From Emticicia sp. C21 (GTDB lineage: Bacteria; Bacteroidota; Bacteroidia; Cytophagales; Spirosomataceae), in NCBI RefSeq assembly GCF_003418935.1, contig NZ_QVMT01000002.1:372001-436000 (forward strand): a stretch of 64,000 nucleotides of DNA, written 5' to 3'. This document shows, piece after piece, positions 7,875-17,002 of this stretch (position 1 is the stretch's first letter; every line of letters begins with the position of its first letter). Under the pieces are notes generated by a model. That model saw nothing but the letters and a program-made list of their open reading frames with translations. It was not told where the DNA came from and did no database searches. The translations under genes were made by a program, and so were the position numbers.

Positions 7875-10562
7875 ATGAGAAAAATTTACCTTTCTGGCTT
7901 ACTATCTTTTTTGGTAATGTCAGCGATTGCCCAGAAAACTATTAAACCACGCCACGAAGAGCTTGCAAAGACCAATCCCTACAAGATTGAATTCATGAAG
8001 GGAAAGATGATTGTGTGTCCGGGCAATTTTGTTGATGCTAACACTTATATTCCTCCTGCCAAAGAAGTGCAAGATGCTTTAAATGGGAAATTTGCGCGTT
8101 CAACAGCCAAAGCTACTTTTATTGTAACTTATAATGGTTTCTCTCCGGCTGCACAAAAGGCTTTTCAATTGGCAGTAGACATCTGGTCTAATCTGATTAC
8201 TTCACCTGTTCCTATTCGTATTAATGCCATTTGGCATCCGATTGATAGCGATGGTGTTTCTGGTACGATCTTAGGACAAGCCAGTCCTGGAGATTTTACA
8301 AGAAACTTTCCGGGTCAGCAAAAAGCTAGTACGTGGTATCCCATTGCGTTAGCTGAAAAAATAGCCGGACAGGAACTGAACTCAGTAAATGAACCAGATA
8401 TTACGGCAGAGTTTAATAGTTCAGCTCCCTGGTATTTAGGTACAAGTACTCCGGGCCGTAATGAGTTCGACTTTGCTTCTGTAGTTTTGCATGAGTTGTG
8501 CCACGGTTTAGGATTTACGTCGTCATTTCGCTCGACAGCTAATTCAACTACGGCAACGTGGGGGTATGATACAGGCTCACCTTTTGTTTTCGATGAATTT
8601 GTTGAAAATGGCACAGGCCAACAGTTGCTTAATACAAGCGCTTTTCCTAATCCATCATCAGCATTACGTCAGCAATTAATCGGTAATAATCTATTCTTTA
8701 ATAGCCCTACTTCTGCCGCTAAAGGTGAAGAAAAACCACGCTTATATGCACCTAGTACTTATCAACTTGGATCAAGCACATCGCACCTAGATGACAATAC
8801 TTATACGTCAGGTAACCCGAATTCCCTGATGACTTCGGCTGCCAGTTTAAGAGAAGTAATTCGTGACCCGGGTCCTTTAGTAAAGAATATGTTTGCTGAC
8901 ATGGGCTGGAAAGGTACATCAATCTTGCATACACCAATTAAAAGTATCGAAGGCGCTGTTAAAAGTGTGACTGTAAAAGCTACTATTGTCAGTGATACAA
9001 CCCTGGTGGCAGGAACTGCAAAAGTGTTTTATGCTGAAAACGATACGATTACTAAAGCAAAATCTATTAACCTGACACGCGTAGGTACTTCTAACGACTA
9101 TACCGCTGTTATACCAGTTACTGCTTCAAGTTCTATTATCAGATATTATATTGTTGTAGAAGATAATTTCAAACGTAAAAACACTGTTCCTGCCGAAGCA
9201 CCTCTGGCGGGTTATTATGGATTCCAGATTGGCGAAGCCGACGTTTCATCACCTTTTATCTCAACTATTCCACCTACATTTGTCTCTTCAACAGCTAAAC
9301 CTGATGTTTTCCTGAATGCAGAAGATGACTTTGAACATGGAGTAGATACGGTTTATGTAGAATATATGATAAACGGGCAGGCAAAGAATCCTATCGGCCT
9401 GAAAAAGTATAATCCTGCTACCGATGATAAATCTTATTCACAAGGCAGAAATGATGATATCGCTTATTTAGGAAAGGGTATTTTTGGGGATTTGAAAAAG
9501 GGTGACCGTGTGCAGTATCGCATTGTAGCGGTTGACAACTCAAAAAATAAGAATACTACCAGATTACCTGCATATCTGAAAACACCTGGTACTAATGTAA
9601 CTGTTACACCAGATTATTTTGAGTTTTTAGTAACTGATTTAACTACGCAGGAACCTATCTTGTCTTACAGTACAGACTTTAATACGACTAACGAGGATTT
9701 TGCCGGGATAGGCGGTTGGGGTATTTCGCAACCATCGGGTTTTAATGATGGGGCTTTGCACTCAGCTCACCCATATAAAAATGGTGGCGACGAAAACCTC
9801 GAGACTAGCACGATGGCCTTGTTCTTAAAACCTATCGAGCTGAAAATGGATGAAGATTCGGCTAATATTAGTTTTGATGAAGTTGTATTGGTAGAACCGG
9901 GTGATGATAACTCAGTATTTGGCGACGCTGATTTCTATGACTATGTAGTTGTAGAGGGATCTTATGACGGCGGTGCTTCCTGGATACCTTTTGAAGATGG
10001 GTATGATGCAACCAGCAATAGTACATGGGAAAAAGCTTTTACAGGTAATACGGTAAATGGCACAGTAATGGGAGCAGATGGCGAGCCTTTTACCAGTGTA
10101 GACTCTAAAGGAGTAGGTACATCTGCCATGTTTAAACGCAGAACCATCAAAATGTTAAGTACCGATAATTTTGTAGGCGGAGATATCGTACTGATTCGTT
10201 TCCGTTTATTTGCCGACCAATTAACCTACGGTTGGGGTTGGGCCATTGATAACCTGAAAATACAGTTGCCACCGCCACCGCCAGTATTGGCAGTAGAGCC
10301 GGGTTTGGAAAAGGCAGTGACTTTATCACCAAACCCATCGCCGGATGAAATACAAATCAGCACTACTCTGGCAAGACCGGGTCGTGTAAAAATGGAAGTA
10401 TTTGGCGCGAATGGTAAAAAAGTAATGGACAGAGAATTTATTGCCGATATAAATACTTTCTACCAGAAAATTGATGTAAGTAATCTGGCAGCAGGTAGCT
10501 ATCTTGTTCGCTTACATACCGAAACCGGATCGGTAGTGAAAAGATTTGTAGTAAACAGATAA
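7875..10562 (+). CDS. Secreted zinc-protease-like protein with T9SS C-terminal domain
   Basis: About 895 residues starting at the ATG at 7875 (an in-frame TTG at 7860 would add five residues before the signal peptide). A signal peptide ends after SAIAQ. The N-terminal third has the metalloprotease helix H206-E-L-C-H210-G-L-G-F. Middle segments look like beta-rich modules (VKSVTVKATIVSDTT; DGGASWIPFEDG). The last 75 residues (PNPSPDEIQIS to the end VKRFVVNR) are a type A type IX secretion sorting domain, so the protein should be exported by T9SS and attached to or released from the cell surface. The HExxHxxG pattern is of metzincin style, but the expected third ligand (H or D three residues after the Gly) is Ser. 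Activity is therefore inferred, not certain. It ends in a strong terminator. Confidence 0.8.
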   Translation: MRKIYLSGLLSFLVMSAIAQKTIKPRHEELAKTNPYKIEFMKGKMIVCPGNFVDANTYIPPAKEVQDALNGKFARSTAKATFIVTYNGFSPAAQKAFQLAVDIWSNLITSPVPIRINAIWHPIDSDGVSGTILGQASPGDFTRNFPGQQKASTWYPIALAEKIAGQELNSVNEPDITAEFNSSAPWYLGTSTPGRNEFDFASVVLHELCHGLGFTSSFRSTANSTTATWGYDTGSPFVFDEFVENGTGQQLLNTSAFPNPSSALRQQLIGNNLFFNSPTSAAKGEEKPRLYAPSTYQLGSSTSHLDDNTYTSGNPNSLMTSAASLREVIRDPGPLVKNMFADMGWKGTSILHTPIKSIEGAVKSVTVKATIVSDTTLVAGTAKVFYAENDTITKAKSINLTRVGTSNDYTAVIPVTASSSIIRYYIVVEDNFKRKNTVPAEAPLAGYYGFQIGEADVSSPFISTIPPTFVSSTAKPDVFLNAEDDFEHGVDTVYVEYMINGQAKNPIGLKKYNPATDDKSYSQGRNDDIAYLGKGIFGDLKKGDRVQYRIVAVDNSKNKNTTRLPAYLKTPGTNVTVTPDYFEFLVTDLTTQEPILSYSTDFNTTNEDFAGIGGWGISQPSGFNDGALHSAHPYKNGGDENLETSTMALFLKPIELKMDEDSANISFDEVVLVEPGDDNSVFGDADFYDYVVVEGSYDGGASWIPFEDGYDATSNSTWEKAFTGNTVNGTVMGADGEPFTSVDSKGVGTSAMFKRRTIKMLSTDNFVGGDIVLIRFRLFADQLTYGWGWAIDNLKIQLPPPPPVLAVEPGLEKAVTLSPNPSPDEIQISTTLARPGRVKMEVFGANGKKVMDREFIADINTFYQKIDVSNLAAGSYLVRLHTETGSVVKRFVVNR

Positions 10563-10582
10563 CCAGAAAAAAAGTATAAAAT

Positions 10583-10623
10583 GAGAGAGCCATTCCTGAG
10601 GTAGAAATGGCTCTCTCGTTTTT
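10583..10623 (+). terminator. Intrinsic terminator after the T9SS protease gene
   Basis: A 12-bp perfect stem (10583-10594 with 10606-10617, loop 11) is followed by GTTTTT. It lies 20 bases after the stop codon. Confidence 0.85.
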
Positions 10624-10637
10624 ATGCCAGTTTACTT

Positions 10638-11126
10638 TCAGTGTTTCTTTATTAATAAGGCTAGCTGGCCTCTGTGATAACTTAGATGATTGGTACGGCT
10701 AAATAATACATTCAAGCGGTTTCTTTGCGGTTCTTTCTCAAAGTTTTCTTCTGAAATATTGTTATGACGGGTAAACCATTCTTCAACGGGTAAATTGTTT
10801 ATATGCGCTGTGAGGCTATCATTTACTTCTTTCCACTGGGCTTTCAGTTGGTGAATGGGTGGAATTTCTGCAATTGTTCTATCAGCGGCTTCAACAAAAA
10901 GAGGGTGTAATTCAGGATGGACCGCATCTCCAAAACGCAAAAGCGGTAGCATTAAATCGTGCACAGCTGTTGAATGCCCTAAAAGATACACACCTCTGTT
11001 TCTACCCGGTGCTATTTCACACATGAGTTGATCGTCAGAAAGTTTATCAAGTACACTATTGAAAGCGTTTATTTGTAATTGCCAGTTATTAACCGCAATT
11101 TTTATAGATAAGTCCAGATAATTCAT
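10638..11126 (-). CDS. DinB-like four-helix protein
   Basis: A 162-residue protein of the DinB/YfiT superfamily, four-helix-bundle metal-binding proteins often acting as small-thiol-dependent transferases. The three expected histidine positions are visible: H51 in LLGHSTAVHD (with a second His at 56), and the C-terminal LSYHRGQLALL motif typical of the family's last helix. No signal peptide. It is convergent with the upstream protease gene and divergent from the dacB-like gene. Substrate unknown. Confidence 0.7.
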   Translation of the reverse strand: MNYLDLSIKIAVNNWQLQINAFNSVLDKLSDDQLMCEIAPGRNRGVYLLGHSTAVHDLMLPLLRFGDAVHPELHPLFVEAADRTIAEIPPIHQLKAQWKEVNDSLTAHINNLPVEEWFTRHNNISEENFEKEPQRNRLNVLFSRTNHLSYHRGQLALLIKKH

Positions 11127-11307
11127 AGTTGATAGGTTTAAGAGTTAAAAACAGACTGTCGATAATAAAAATCTCCTGGTTGATAAGGGCAAAACGGAAC
11201 AAAAAAAGAAATACTTCTGTCAGAATTTGTGGGAATTTAAAAGGAAAAAATAAAGCCGAAAAATCAGAAAATCTTGCATATTTTCCTCAAATACGCTTTA
11301 TTAAGCA

Positions 11308-11338
11308 TTGAAATCCTGACAATCTTGATGTAAATTCG
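11308..11338 (+). promoter_or_regulatory. Probable promoter for the dacB-like gene
   Basis: TTG at 11308-11310 and TAAATTCG at 11331-11338 (one mismatch to TAnnTTTG) are 20 bases apart, the normal Bacteroidota -33/-7 spacing, and end 17 bases before the ATG. Confidence 0.5.
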
Positions 11339-11354
11339 CAAAAAAATAAAAAGT

Positions 11355-12659
11355 ATGCAAAAATTGATTGTACTATCCCTATTAGCTTTTATTGGCATCT
11401 CTTGTACTACCTCGCAGAAATTATCAAAAAGGAAACCTTATGCTACATTGATTGATACCTCACGGGTATTTGCTCAGAATTTTACGGGCATGGCTATTTA
11501 TGATCTGGATACGAAAAAGACCCTGTTTGAAAGAAATGCTGACAAATATTTTACCCCTGCCTCTAATACTAAATTGTTTACATACTATGCCTGCATCAAA
11601 ACTTTAGGCGACTCGATTCCTGCTTTGCGCTATACTATTAAAGGAGATTCATTAATTTTCTGGGGTACAGGCGATCCTACTTTTTTTCATCACGACTTAA
11701 AGAATACCCGAGCATTTGAATTTCTGAAAAGCCATAGAAGTAGCAAGCGCCTTTTTTACTCTGATGGCAATTTTACTAATACCTCAATGGGCACAGGCTG
11801 GGCATGGGATGATTTTAATGATTATTATTCGGCAGAAATTTCACCTTTACCTATGTACGGAAATGTAGTTAGAGTAAATATTGATAAAGAAACGTTTAAA
11901 CTACAACCTACTATTTTTGATAATAGCTTCTATAAAAAAGATGAAGGCAGTACTATCACCCGTCTGCAAACGGATAATATGTTTTTTTTACCAAAAATCA
12001 TGTTAAAGAAAAATGGCTATACGCAGGATATACCTTACAAAACTTTTACCGGGCTAACCCAACAATTATTAATGGACACACTCAAAAGAAACGTGAGTGT
12101 GCTACATATTCCTGTATCAAAAGACGCTCAGACTCTCTATAGCATGGCATCAGAGGATGTATACCGCCCAATGATGCAGGAAAGTGATAATATGTTGGCT
12201 GAACATTTACTATTGCTTTGTGGAGCTATTTTAAAAGATTCGATTAATTCTTCTTTTGTGATTAAATCTATTACTGAAAAATACCTGCAGGATTTACCCG
12301 ATGCACCTAAATGGGTAGATGGCTCTGGTTTATCGAGATATAATCTTTTTACTCCCCGTTCCATAATAAAACTCCTGGAAAAGATACATGCAGAAGTACC
12401 TCAACAAAAACTCTTTTCGATTTTGCCTATAGGAGGGCAATCGGGTACGCTCAAGAACGGCTATAAAAATACTGATAAATCTTTTATTTTTGCTAAAACA
12501 GGCTCTTTTAGTGGCGTTTATAACCTGAGTGGCTACTTAGTAACCAAGAAAGGAAAAACCTTATTAGTGAGCTTTATGAATAATAATTTCAACCAGTCAA
12601 CAACTAAGGTTCGTAAAGAAGTAGAGAAAATCCTGACTTGGATTTATGAGAATAACTAA
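11355..12659 (+). CDS. dacB: D-alanyl-D-alanine carboxypeptidase/endopeptidase (PBP4 family)
   Basis: At 434 residues it is a class C low-molecular-weight penicillin-binding protein (peptidase family S13). The three active-site motifs are present in order: S70-N-T-K73, S277-D-N279, and K381-T-G383. The family removes terminal D-Ala or cuts DD-crosslinks in peptidoglycan in the periplasm. The N-terminus is a short hydrophobic export signal with Cys17 (preceded by Ile-Ser), so a lipoprotein is possible but the lipobox is not canonical. It lies 144 bases upstream of anmK on the same strand, which fits a cell-wall turnover theme. The symbol is by family resemblance. Confidence 0.88.
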   Translation: MQKLIVLSLLAFIGISCTTSQKLSKRKPYATLIDTSRVFAQNFTGMAIYDLDTKKTLFERNADKYFTPASNTKLFTYYACIKTLGDSIPALRYTIKGDSLIFWGTGDPTFFHHDLKNTRAFEFLKSHRSSKRLFYSDGNFTNTSMGTGWAWDDFNDYYSAEISPLPMYGNVVRVNIDKETFKLQPTIFDNSFYKKDEGSTITRLQTDNMFFLPKIMLKKNGYTQDIPYKTFTGLTQQLLMDTLKRNVSVLHIPVSKDAQTLYSMASEDVYRPMMQESDNMLAEHLLLLCGAILKDSINSSFVIKSITEKYLQDLPDAPKWVDGSGLSRYNLFTPRSIIKLLEKIHAEVPQQKLFSILPIGGQSGTLKNGYKNTDKSFIFAKTGSFSGVYNLSGYLVTKKGKTLLVSFMNNNFNQSTTKVRKEVEKILTWIYENN

Positions 12660-12759
12660 TAGCCCCTAAAGGGGAATTTTACAAAGGTAGATACGATACT
12701 ATTTCCTGAATTTGCATTATAGTAGGCATGATTAATATTTATGTTTCAATCTAATTGGT

Positions 12760-12767
12760 TATTTTTG
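12760..12767 (+). promoter_or_regulatory. Probable -7 box for anmK
   Basis: TATTTTTG matches TAnnTTTG exactly and ends 36 bases before the anmK ATG. No -33 TTG was identified at the usual spacing. Confidence 0.4.
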
Positions 12768-12803
12768 TAAAGAGAAAGGCAGGTCTATCAGAAAAAAATA
12801 GAT

Positions 12804-14021
12804 ATGAATCAAAACATAGAAAAACTTTACAGCATTGCGCAGAGCGAAGAAAGATTGATTATCGGATTGATGTCGGGCACTTCGATGGATGGTTTAGATG
12901 TAGCTTTGTGCAAATTCAGAAATAGTGGAGGAGATACGGAAATAGAATTACTGAATTTTGATACTGTTAGTTTTTCGGAAGAGATAAAAGATGAGATAAG
13001 AAAGGTATTTGCCAAAAAGGAAATAGACTTTCAGCAACTATGTGTATTGAATCCGTGGATTGGGAATTTACATGGACAGATAGTGAGTGATTTATTGGAA
13101 AAATGGGAGATTCCAACAGAGACAGTAGCTATAATAGCTAGTCACGGACAAACGGTCTTCCACTCACCTAAAATTCTTCATGGGCTCGATAAATTTCCGA
13201 ACGCTACCCTCCAGATTGGTGATGGAGACCATTTAGCAGTAAAGACAGGTATTATTACCTTATCTGATTTCCGTCAGAAACATTGTGCGGCCGGAGGAGA
13301 AGGCGCCCCTTTAGCAGTATATGGAGATTATCTGATTTTTTCTAAGCGCGGAGAAGACAGGATTCTGCTCAATATGGGCGGTATAGCTAATTTTACCTAT
13401 CTGGCGGGCAATTTAGATGCCAATGAAGTTTTTGCCACAGATACTGGCCCTGGCAATACGATGATTGATGCCTATATGAAAAAATACTTCGATTTGCCTT
13501 ATGATGAAGATGCCAGAGTTGCCAGTCAGGGAGAGTTAAATCAGGCATTGCTAAAAATCTTGAAACAAGATAGTTTCTTTGAAAAGCCTTTCCCGAAAAC
13601 AACAGGCCCTGAATTATTTAATCTGGAATACCTGGCAAATGCACAGAAAAAAAGTAATACACAGTCCCTTTCAAGCGAAGATATCTTAGCCACCCTATGC
13701 AGGTTTTCAGCAGAGACTATTGCTGAAGCTATTCAAAAACTGATTACTCAGTTACCTAAATATGCAGCTAATCCACAATCATTTAAGATTTATGGGAGCG
13801 GCGGTGGAGTTCACAACCCGTTGATTATGCAGTTTCTGAAAGAATTGCTTCCTGATTTTGATTTTCATAGAACTGATGATCTGGGTGTTTCGGGCGATGC
13901 CAAGGAAGCCGTCTTGTTTGCTACGCTTGCTAACGAAGCGTTGGTTGGTGGTAAAACAGATTTCGGTTCCCGCAAAGGAGTACCGAGCGTATCGATGGGC
14001 AAAATTTCATTTCCACAATAA
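12804..14021 (+). CDS. anmK: Anhydro-N-acetylmuramic acid kinase
   Basis: A 405-residue AnmK-family sugar kinase (hexokinase/ASKHA fold). The start IGLMSGTSMDGLDVALC (residues 21-37) is the family's phosphate-binding signature. ASHGQTVFH, the DFRQKHCAAGGEGAPL segment, NMGGIANFTYL, the ATDTGPGNTMIDAYM motif and the YGSGGGVHNPLIM segment follow in the normal order. The enzyme opens and phosphorylates 1,6-anhydro-MurNAc to MurNAc-6-phosphate in peptidoglycan recycling. The slightly longer N-terminal extension (20 residues) is seen in other Bacteroidota. The MurQ etherase partner is not in the window. Confidence 0.93.
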   Translation: MNQNIEKLYSIAQSEERLIIGLMSGTSMDGLDVALCKFRNSGGDTEIELLNFDTVSFSEEIKDEIRKVFAKKEIDFQQLCVLNPWIGNLHGQIVSDLLEKWEIPTETVAIIASHGQTVFHSPKILHGLDKFPNATLQIGDGDHLAVKTGIITLSDFRQKHCAAGGEGAPLAVYGDYLIFSKRGEDRILLNMGGIANFTYLAGNLDANEVFATDTGPGNTMIDAYMKKYFDLPYDEDARVASQGELNQALLKILKQDSFFEKPFPKTTGPELFNLEYLANAQKKSNTQSLSSEDILATLCRFSAETIAEAIQKLITQLPKYAANPQSFKIYGSGGGVHNPLIMQFLKELLPDFDFHRTDDLGVSGDAKEAVLFATLANEALVGGKTDFGSRKGVPSVSMGKISFPQ

Positions 14022-14116
14022 TTTTTCCTTACATTTGTATACTGTTACAACCTAAACGGTAAGCTTACCGTCAAGGTGTTCAAGTCTTAGCAACTTTATA
14101 AGCCCCTATAATTGAT

Positions 14117-16003
14117 ATGTTATTTAATCGCATCTTTGTCAGAATTTGTGTAGCCATTGTGTTTTTAAGTTTTAAAAGCATGGCTCAAATTGTACTTTCT
14201 CACCCAATGGAACGCATGGTGTTCCAACGTAATAATTCTAATCAGGGAACAATCATCATTGCAGGCACTTATCTATCGGCAGTTGATAGAATTGAGGCAC
14301 GGGTTGTACCCAAATGGGTTGGCTCCGGTACTTCCACCAACTGGATAGTTATTCAGAATAATCCTTCTAATGGTTATTTTTCAGGTACGTTAACTGTGCA
14401 GGCAGGCTGGTACCAACTAGAAGTAAACGCTTTCAAAAACAATAACCTGGTCGATGGGAAAATTATCCAGCGGATAGGTGTAGGAGAAGTTTTCGTAATA
14501 GCAGGGCAATCAAATGCGCAGGGCGGGGCAGGCGTGAGTACCTCAGCAGAAGACGATAGAGTAAGCACCATTGATTATACAGAGGCTTACTCAGACTATA
14601 ATAAATTACCCATCGGTTTTTCTAAATTGGCCGGAGATTCAACCGCTATAGGACCTTTTCATTATGTGCCTTGGGCGTGGGGAAGATTAGGAGATTTATT
14701 AGTACAGAAACTCAATGTACCTGTCCTGTTTTACGGTGCGGCACATGGTGGAACCTCGAGTACCCAATGGGGAAATTCGTCTCAGGGCCTGCCCTTTGAT
14801 GGGCCTGACTGGATAAATCGGGCACACGGAGCACCTTATCGTGCCTTAGAAAACTCGGTAGCTATTTATGCAAGTCTGACAGGACTAAGAGGCGTACTAT
14901 GGCATCAGGGCGAAAGCGACCCTGATACAGACCCGGGAACGTATTATACGAATATGGTAAACGTTATTAACGAAACCAGAGAAAATTCTGAATTTCCTGA
15001 CTTAGCCTGGGTAATTGCACGAGCTTCACGAAATCCTGATGAACATCCAAACCCAATAGCCGGACAAAATGCCTTGATTAACAATGATGCAGGTCTGCCT
15101 TATGTATTTCCAGGACCTGAAACAGACCCGATTTTTGGAGGGGATAAACGAACCGACGGTATCCATTTTGATACTTATGCAGGGCAGGCTGAATTTGCTA
15201 ATGTCTGGAATGCAAGTCTGGATAATAATTTTTTCTCTAACTCAAACCCAATGATGCCATCACCCTTATTGGCGTTAAATTTAGCCTGTAATCCCAATAA
15301 TCCATCACAGCCTATTACTTTATCTGTACCTGGCTCGTATGCCCAGTATTATTGGTCAAACCGGAATAATACCGATAATGAAGCCAGAGGCCGTAACTCA
15401 AGCGGTTGTTGTACTTATACATTCTTACCTCCGGCAGGCTATGAACGCCTTAACTGGACGGCGATAAATAATAATACTAACACTTTGACAACGGCTCCTG
15501 CGCGTTTGGCAGCTTCTGTCAGAAAGTCTTCGAAAAAGACTTTCTTTAGCCCTATTGTCAACTTATCGTCTTTCCCTTTGCCCTCTACTCCAACTTTCGT
15601 TACTTCAGCCACAACAATACGACCGGGCGAAAGTGTTACCTTGACGGGGTCTGGGTGTAATGCCTCTTATGCCTGGTCAACCGGTGCTACAAATAATCCG
15701 CTTGTGGTAAGCCCTCTTACATCAACCTCTTATTATGTGCAATGTAAAACCCTGAATTGTTATATTAACTCTACGCCCAAAAATATTACTGTTACTACGT
15801 GCAGCCCGAATAGCTTGTTTTTACAAGGGTCGGTAACTAATACACAATATCCATATCAAAGTAAACAGACAGTTCAGAGTACTCAGAAAATACAAGTAAG
15901 CGGTAAGGTGGATTATACTGCTAAAAACAAAGTAGAGTTACTCCCGGGTTTTGAATCTAAAAATGGGTCTGTGTTTAAAGCTACTATTCAGGATTGTAAT
16001 TAG
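14117..16003 (+). CDS. Secreted sialate-O-acetylesterase-like SGNH hydrolase
   Basis: At 628 residues it has a signal peptide (to SMAQ), then an SGNH/DUF303-type esterase domain with VIAGQSN (Ser132 as nucleophile), WHQGESD (262-268) and DGIH (Asp347, His350 completing the triad). The C-terminal half carries an Ig-like SprB-type module (SGCNASYAWSTGATNNPL, near residue 515) and ends in a 3-coathanger-stack-like segment (VELLPGFESKNGSVFKATI), a common surface-display module in Bacteroidota. The likely role is removal of acetyl or acyl groups from an extracellular carbohydrate. No classic T9SS sorting domain was recognised. Octamer repeats follow the stop codon directly. Confidence 0.8.
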   Translation: MLFNRIFVRICVAIVFLSFKSMAQIVLSHPMERMVFQRNNSNQGTIIIAGTYLSAVDRIEARVVPKWVGSGTSTNWIVIQNNPSNGYFSGTLTVQAGWYQLEVNAFKNNNLVDGKIIQRIGVGEVFVIAGQSNAQGGAGVSTSAEDDRVSTIDYTEAYSDYNKLPIGFSKLAGDSTAIGPFHYVPWAWGRLGDLLVQKLNVPVLFYGAAHGGTSSTQWGNSSQGLPFDGPDWINRAHGAPYRALENSVAIYASLTGLRGVLWHQGESDPDTDPGTYYTNMVNVINETRENSEFPDLAWVIARASRNPDEHPNPIAGQNALINNDAGLPYVFPGPETDPIFGGDKRTDGIHFDTYAGQAEFANVWNASLDNNFFSNSNPMMPSPLLALNLACNPNNPSQPITLSVPGSYAQYYWSNRNNTDNEARGRNSSGCCTYTFLPPAGYERLNWTAINNNTNTLTTAPARLAASVRKSSKKTFFSPIVNLSSFPLPSTPTFVTSATTIRPGESVTLTGSGCNASYAWSTGATNNPLVVSPLTSTSYYVQCKTLNCYINSTPKNITVTTCSPNSLFLQGSVTNTQYPYQSKQTVQSTQKIQVSGKVDYTAKNKVELLPGFESKNGSVFKATIQDCN

Positions 16004-16011
16004 GGGAAATT

Positions 16012-16043
16012 GAGTGATTTAGCGATTTTGTGAATGAGTGATT
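16012..16043 (+). repeat. Four degenerate copies of the GAGTGATT octamer
   Basis: Four consecutive 8-bp units (GAGTGATT, TAGCGATT, TTGTGAAT, GAGTGATT) begin nine bases after the stop codon of the SGNH esterase gene. They are of the same family as the 71-copy array at 31059-31627 (unit TAGTGATT on its minus strand) and the four units at 53065-53096. Confidence 0.65.
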
Positions 16044-16113
16044 AAGAGTACAATTAGATTTTATCAGGCAAAATAGATTTATAGGTATAAATGGATCATA
16101 AATAGTCTAAAAC

Positions 16114-16935
16114 TTGATTTTTAAAAGGCATATACCACAGTATCCTATGTCACAGTACATAGAGCATATCATATATGCTAAGGGTTCTCAGCCCATGCCT
16201 TATCTCATGGAGTTGCCTGATGGCAGGATAAATCTCATCATTGAGCTTGAAGAGAAAAGTATAAATACTTTATATTCTGAGAGTAATTTTGAGGGTAAGC
16301 GTACCATGAAACATGGCTGGGTGTCTGGTGCAAATGCCAAAGCTATTACCTATCAGAACAATAATAATTCGGCTATTATCAGTATTCGATTTACGGTAGG
16401 GGGCTTTTATGCACTTACAAAAATTCCGATGTCTGAATTAATCTATCCCGGTTTAGAAATTGAATTACTATTGGGCAGTTCGTTTAACAGACTCTATCAA
16501 ACTCTGATTAATGAAGAAGAGATTGAGAATAAATTTCAGCATATCCAGCATTATTTTCAAAAGTATATAACTGACAATAGTTTCAACACGTCAGTTGTAA
16601 AGTTTATTGATAAAAACATAGATAAGCCGATTGACTGGCTGGTAAATAAGTCGGGGTACTCACAAAAACATCTGATTCATATTTTAAAGAAACAAACCGG
16701 ATTTTCTCCAAAATATCTGCAACGACTACAGCGGTTTCATAAAGTAATTAATGCCATTCAACAAGCAAAGGGGCAGGTATATTGGTCATCTATTGTATAT
16801 GATCACGAGTATTTCGACCAGGCTCATTTTATTAAAGAATTTATACATTTTACTGGCATCAGCCCTCTCGAATATTTCAAAATCAATAATTCTTCCGAAC
16901 ATCATAAAGTCCTTACTGATATTATCTTATTCTAG
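16114..16935 (+). CDS. AraC-family transcriptional regulator
   Basis: A 273-residue regulator with an N-terminal sensing domain of the DUF6597/cupin-like type and a C-terminal AraC helix-turn-helix pair (about residues 165-265: KHLIHILKKQTGFSPKYLQRLQRFHKVINAI, then YDHEYFDQAHFIKEFIHFTGISPLEYF). The start is a TTG. The next ATG (16147) would drop the IFKRHIPQYP segment, which matches the conserved beginning of this subfamily, so TTG is preferred. It lies 67 bases upstream of an epoxide-hydrolase-like gene on the same strand and may control it. Confidence 0.82.
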   Translation: MIFKRHIPQYPMSQYIEHIIYAKGSQPMPYLMELPDGRINLIIELEEKSINTLYSESNFEGKRTMKHGWVSGANAKAITYQNNNNSAIISIRFTVGGFYALTKIPMSELIYPGLEIELLLGSSFNRLYQTLINEEEIENKFQHIQHYFQKYITDNSFNTSVVKFIDKNIDKPIDWLVNKSGYSQKHLIHILKKQTGFSPKYLQRLQRFHKVINAIQQAKGQVYWSSIVYDHEYFDQAHFIKEFIHFTGISPLEYFKINNSSEHHKVLTDIILF

Positions 16936-17002
16936 TTGGTAAATTTTTTACAATGGCAGGTGAGCAGCTATGCCGATCTTTGTCATATAAACAAAAACAA
17001 AT

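Noticed and set aside
11129-11311. 60-codon open frame upstream of the dacB-like gene
   Set aside because: Low-complexity Lys/Asn-rich translation lying in the divergent spacer and overlapping the promoter region; no sign of coding.
12663-12682. CCCCTAAAGGGG as terminator of the dacB-like gene
   Set aside because: The stem is only four pairs and the T-run is short; too weak to list.
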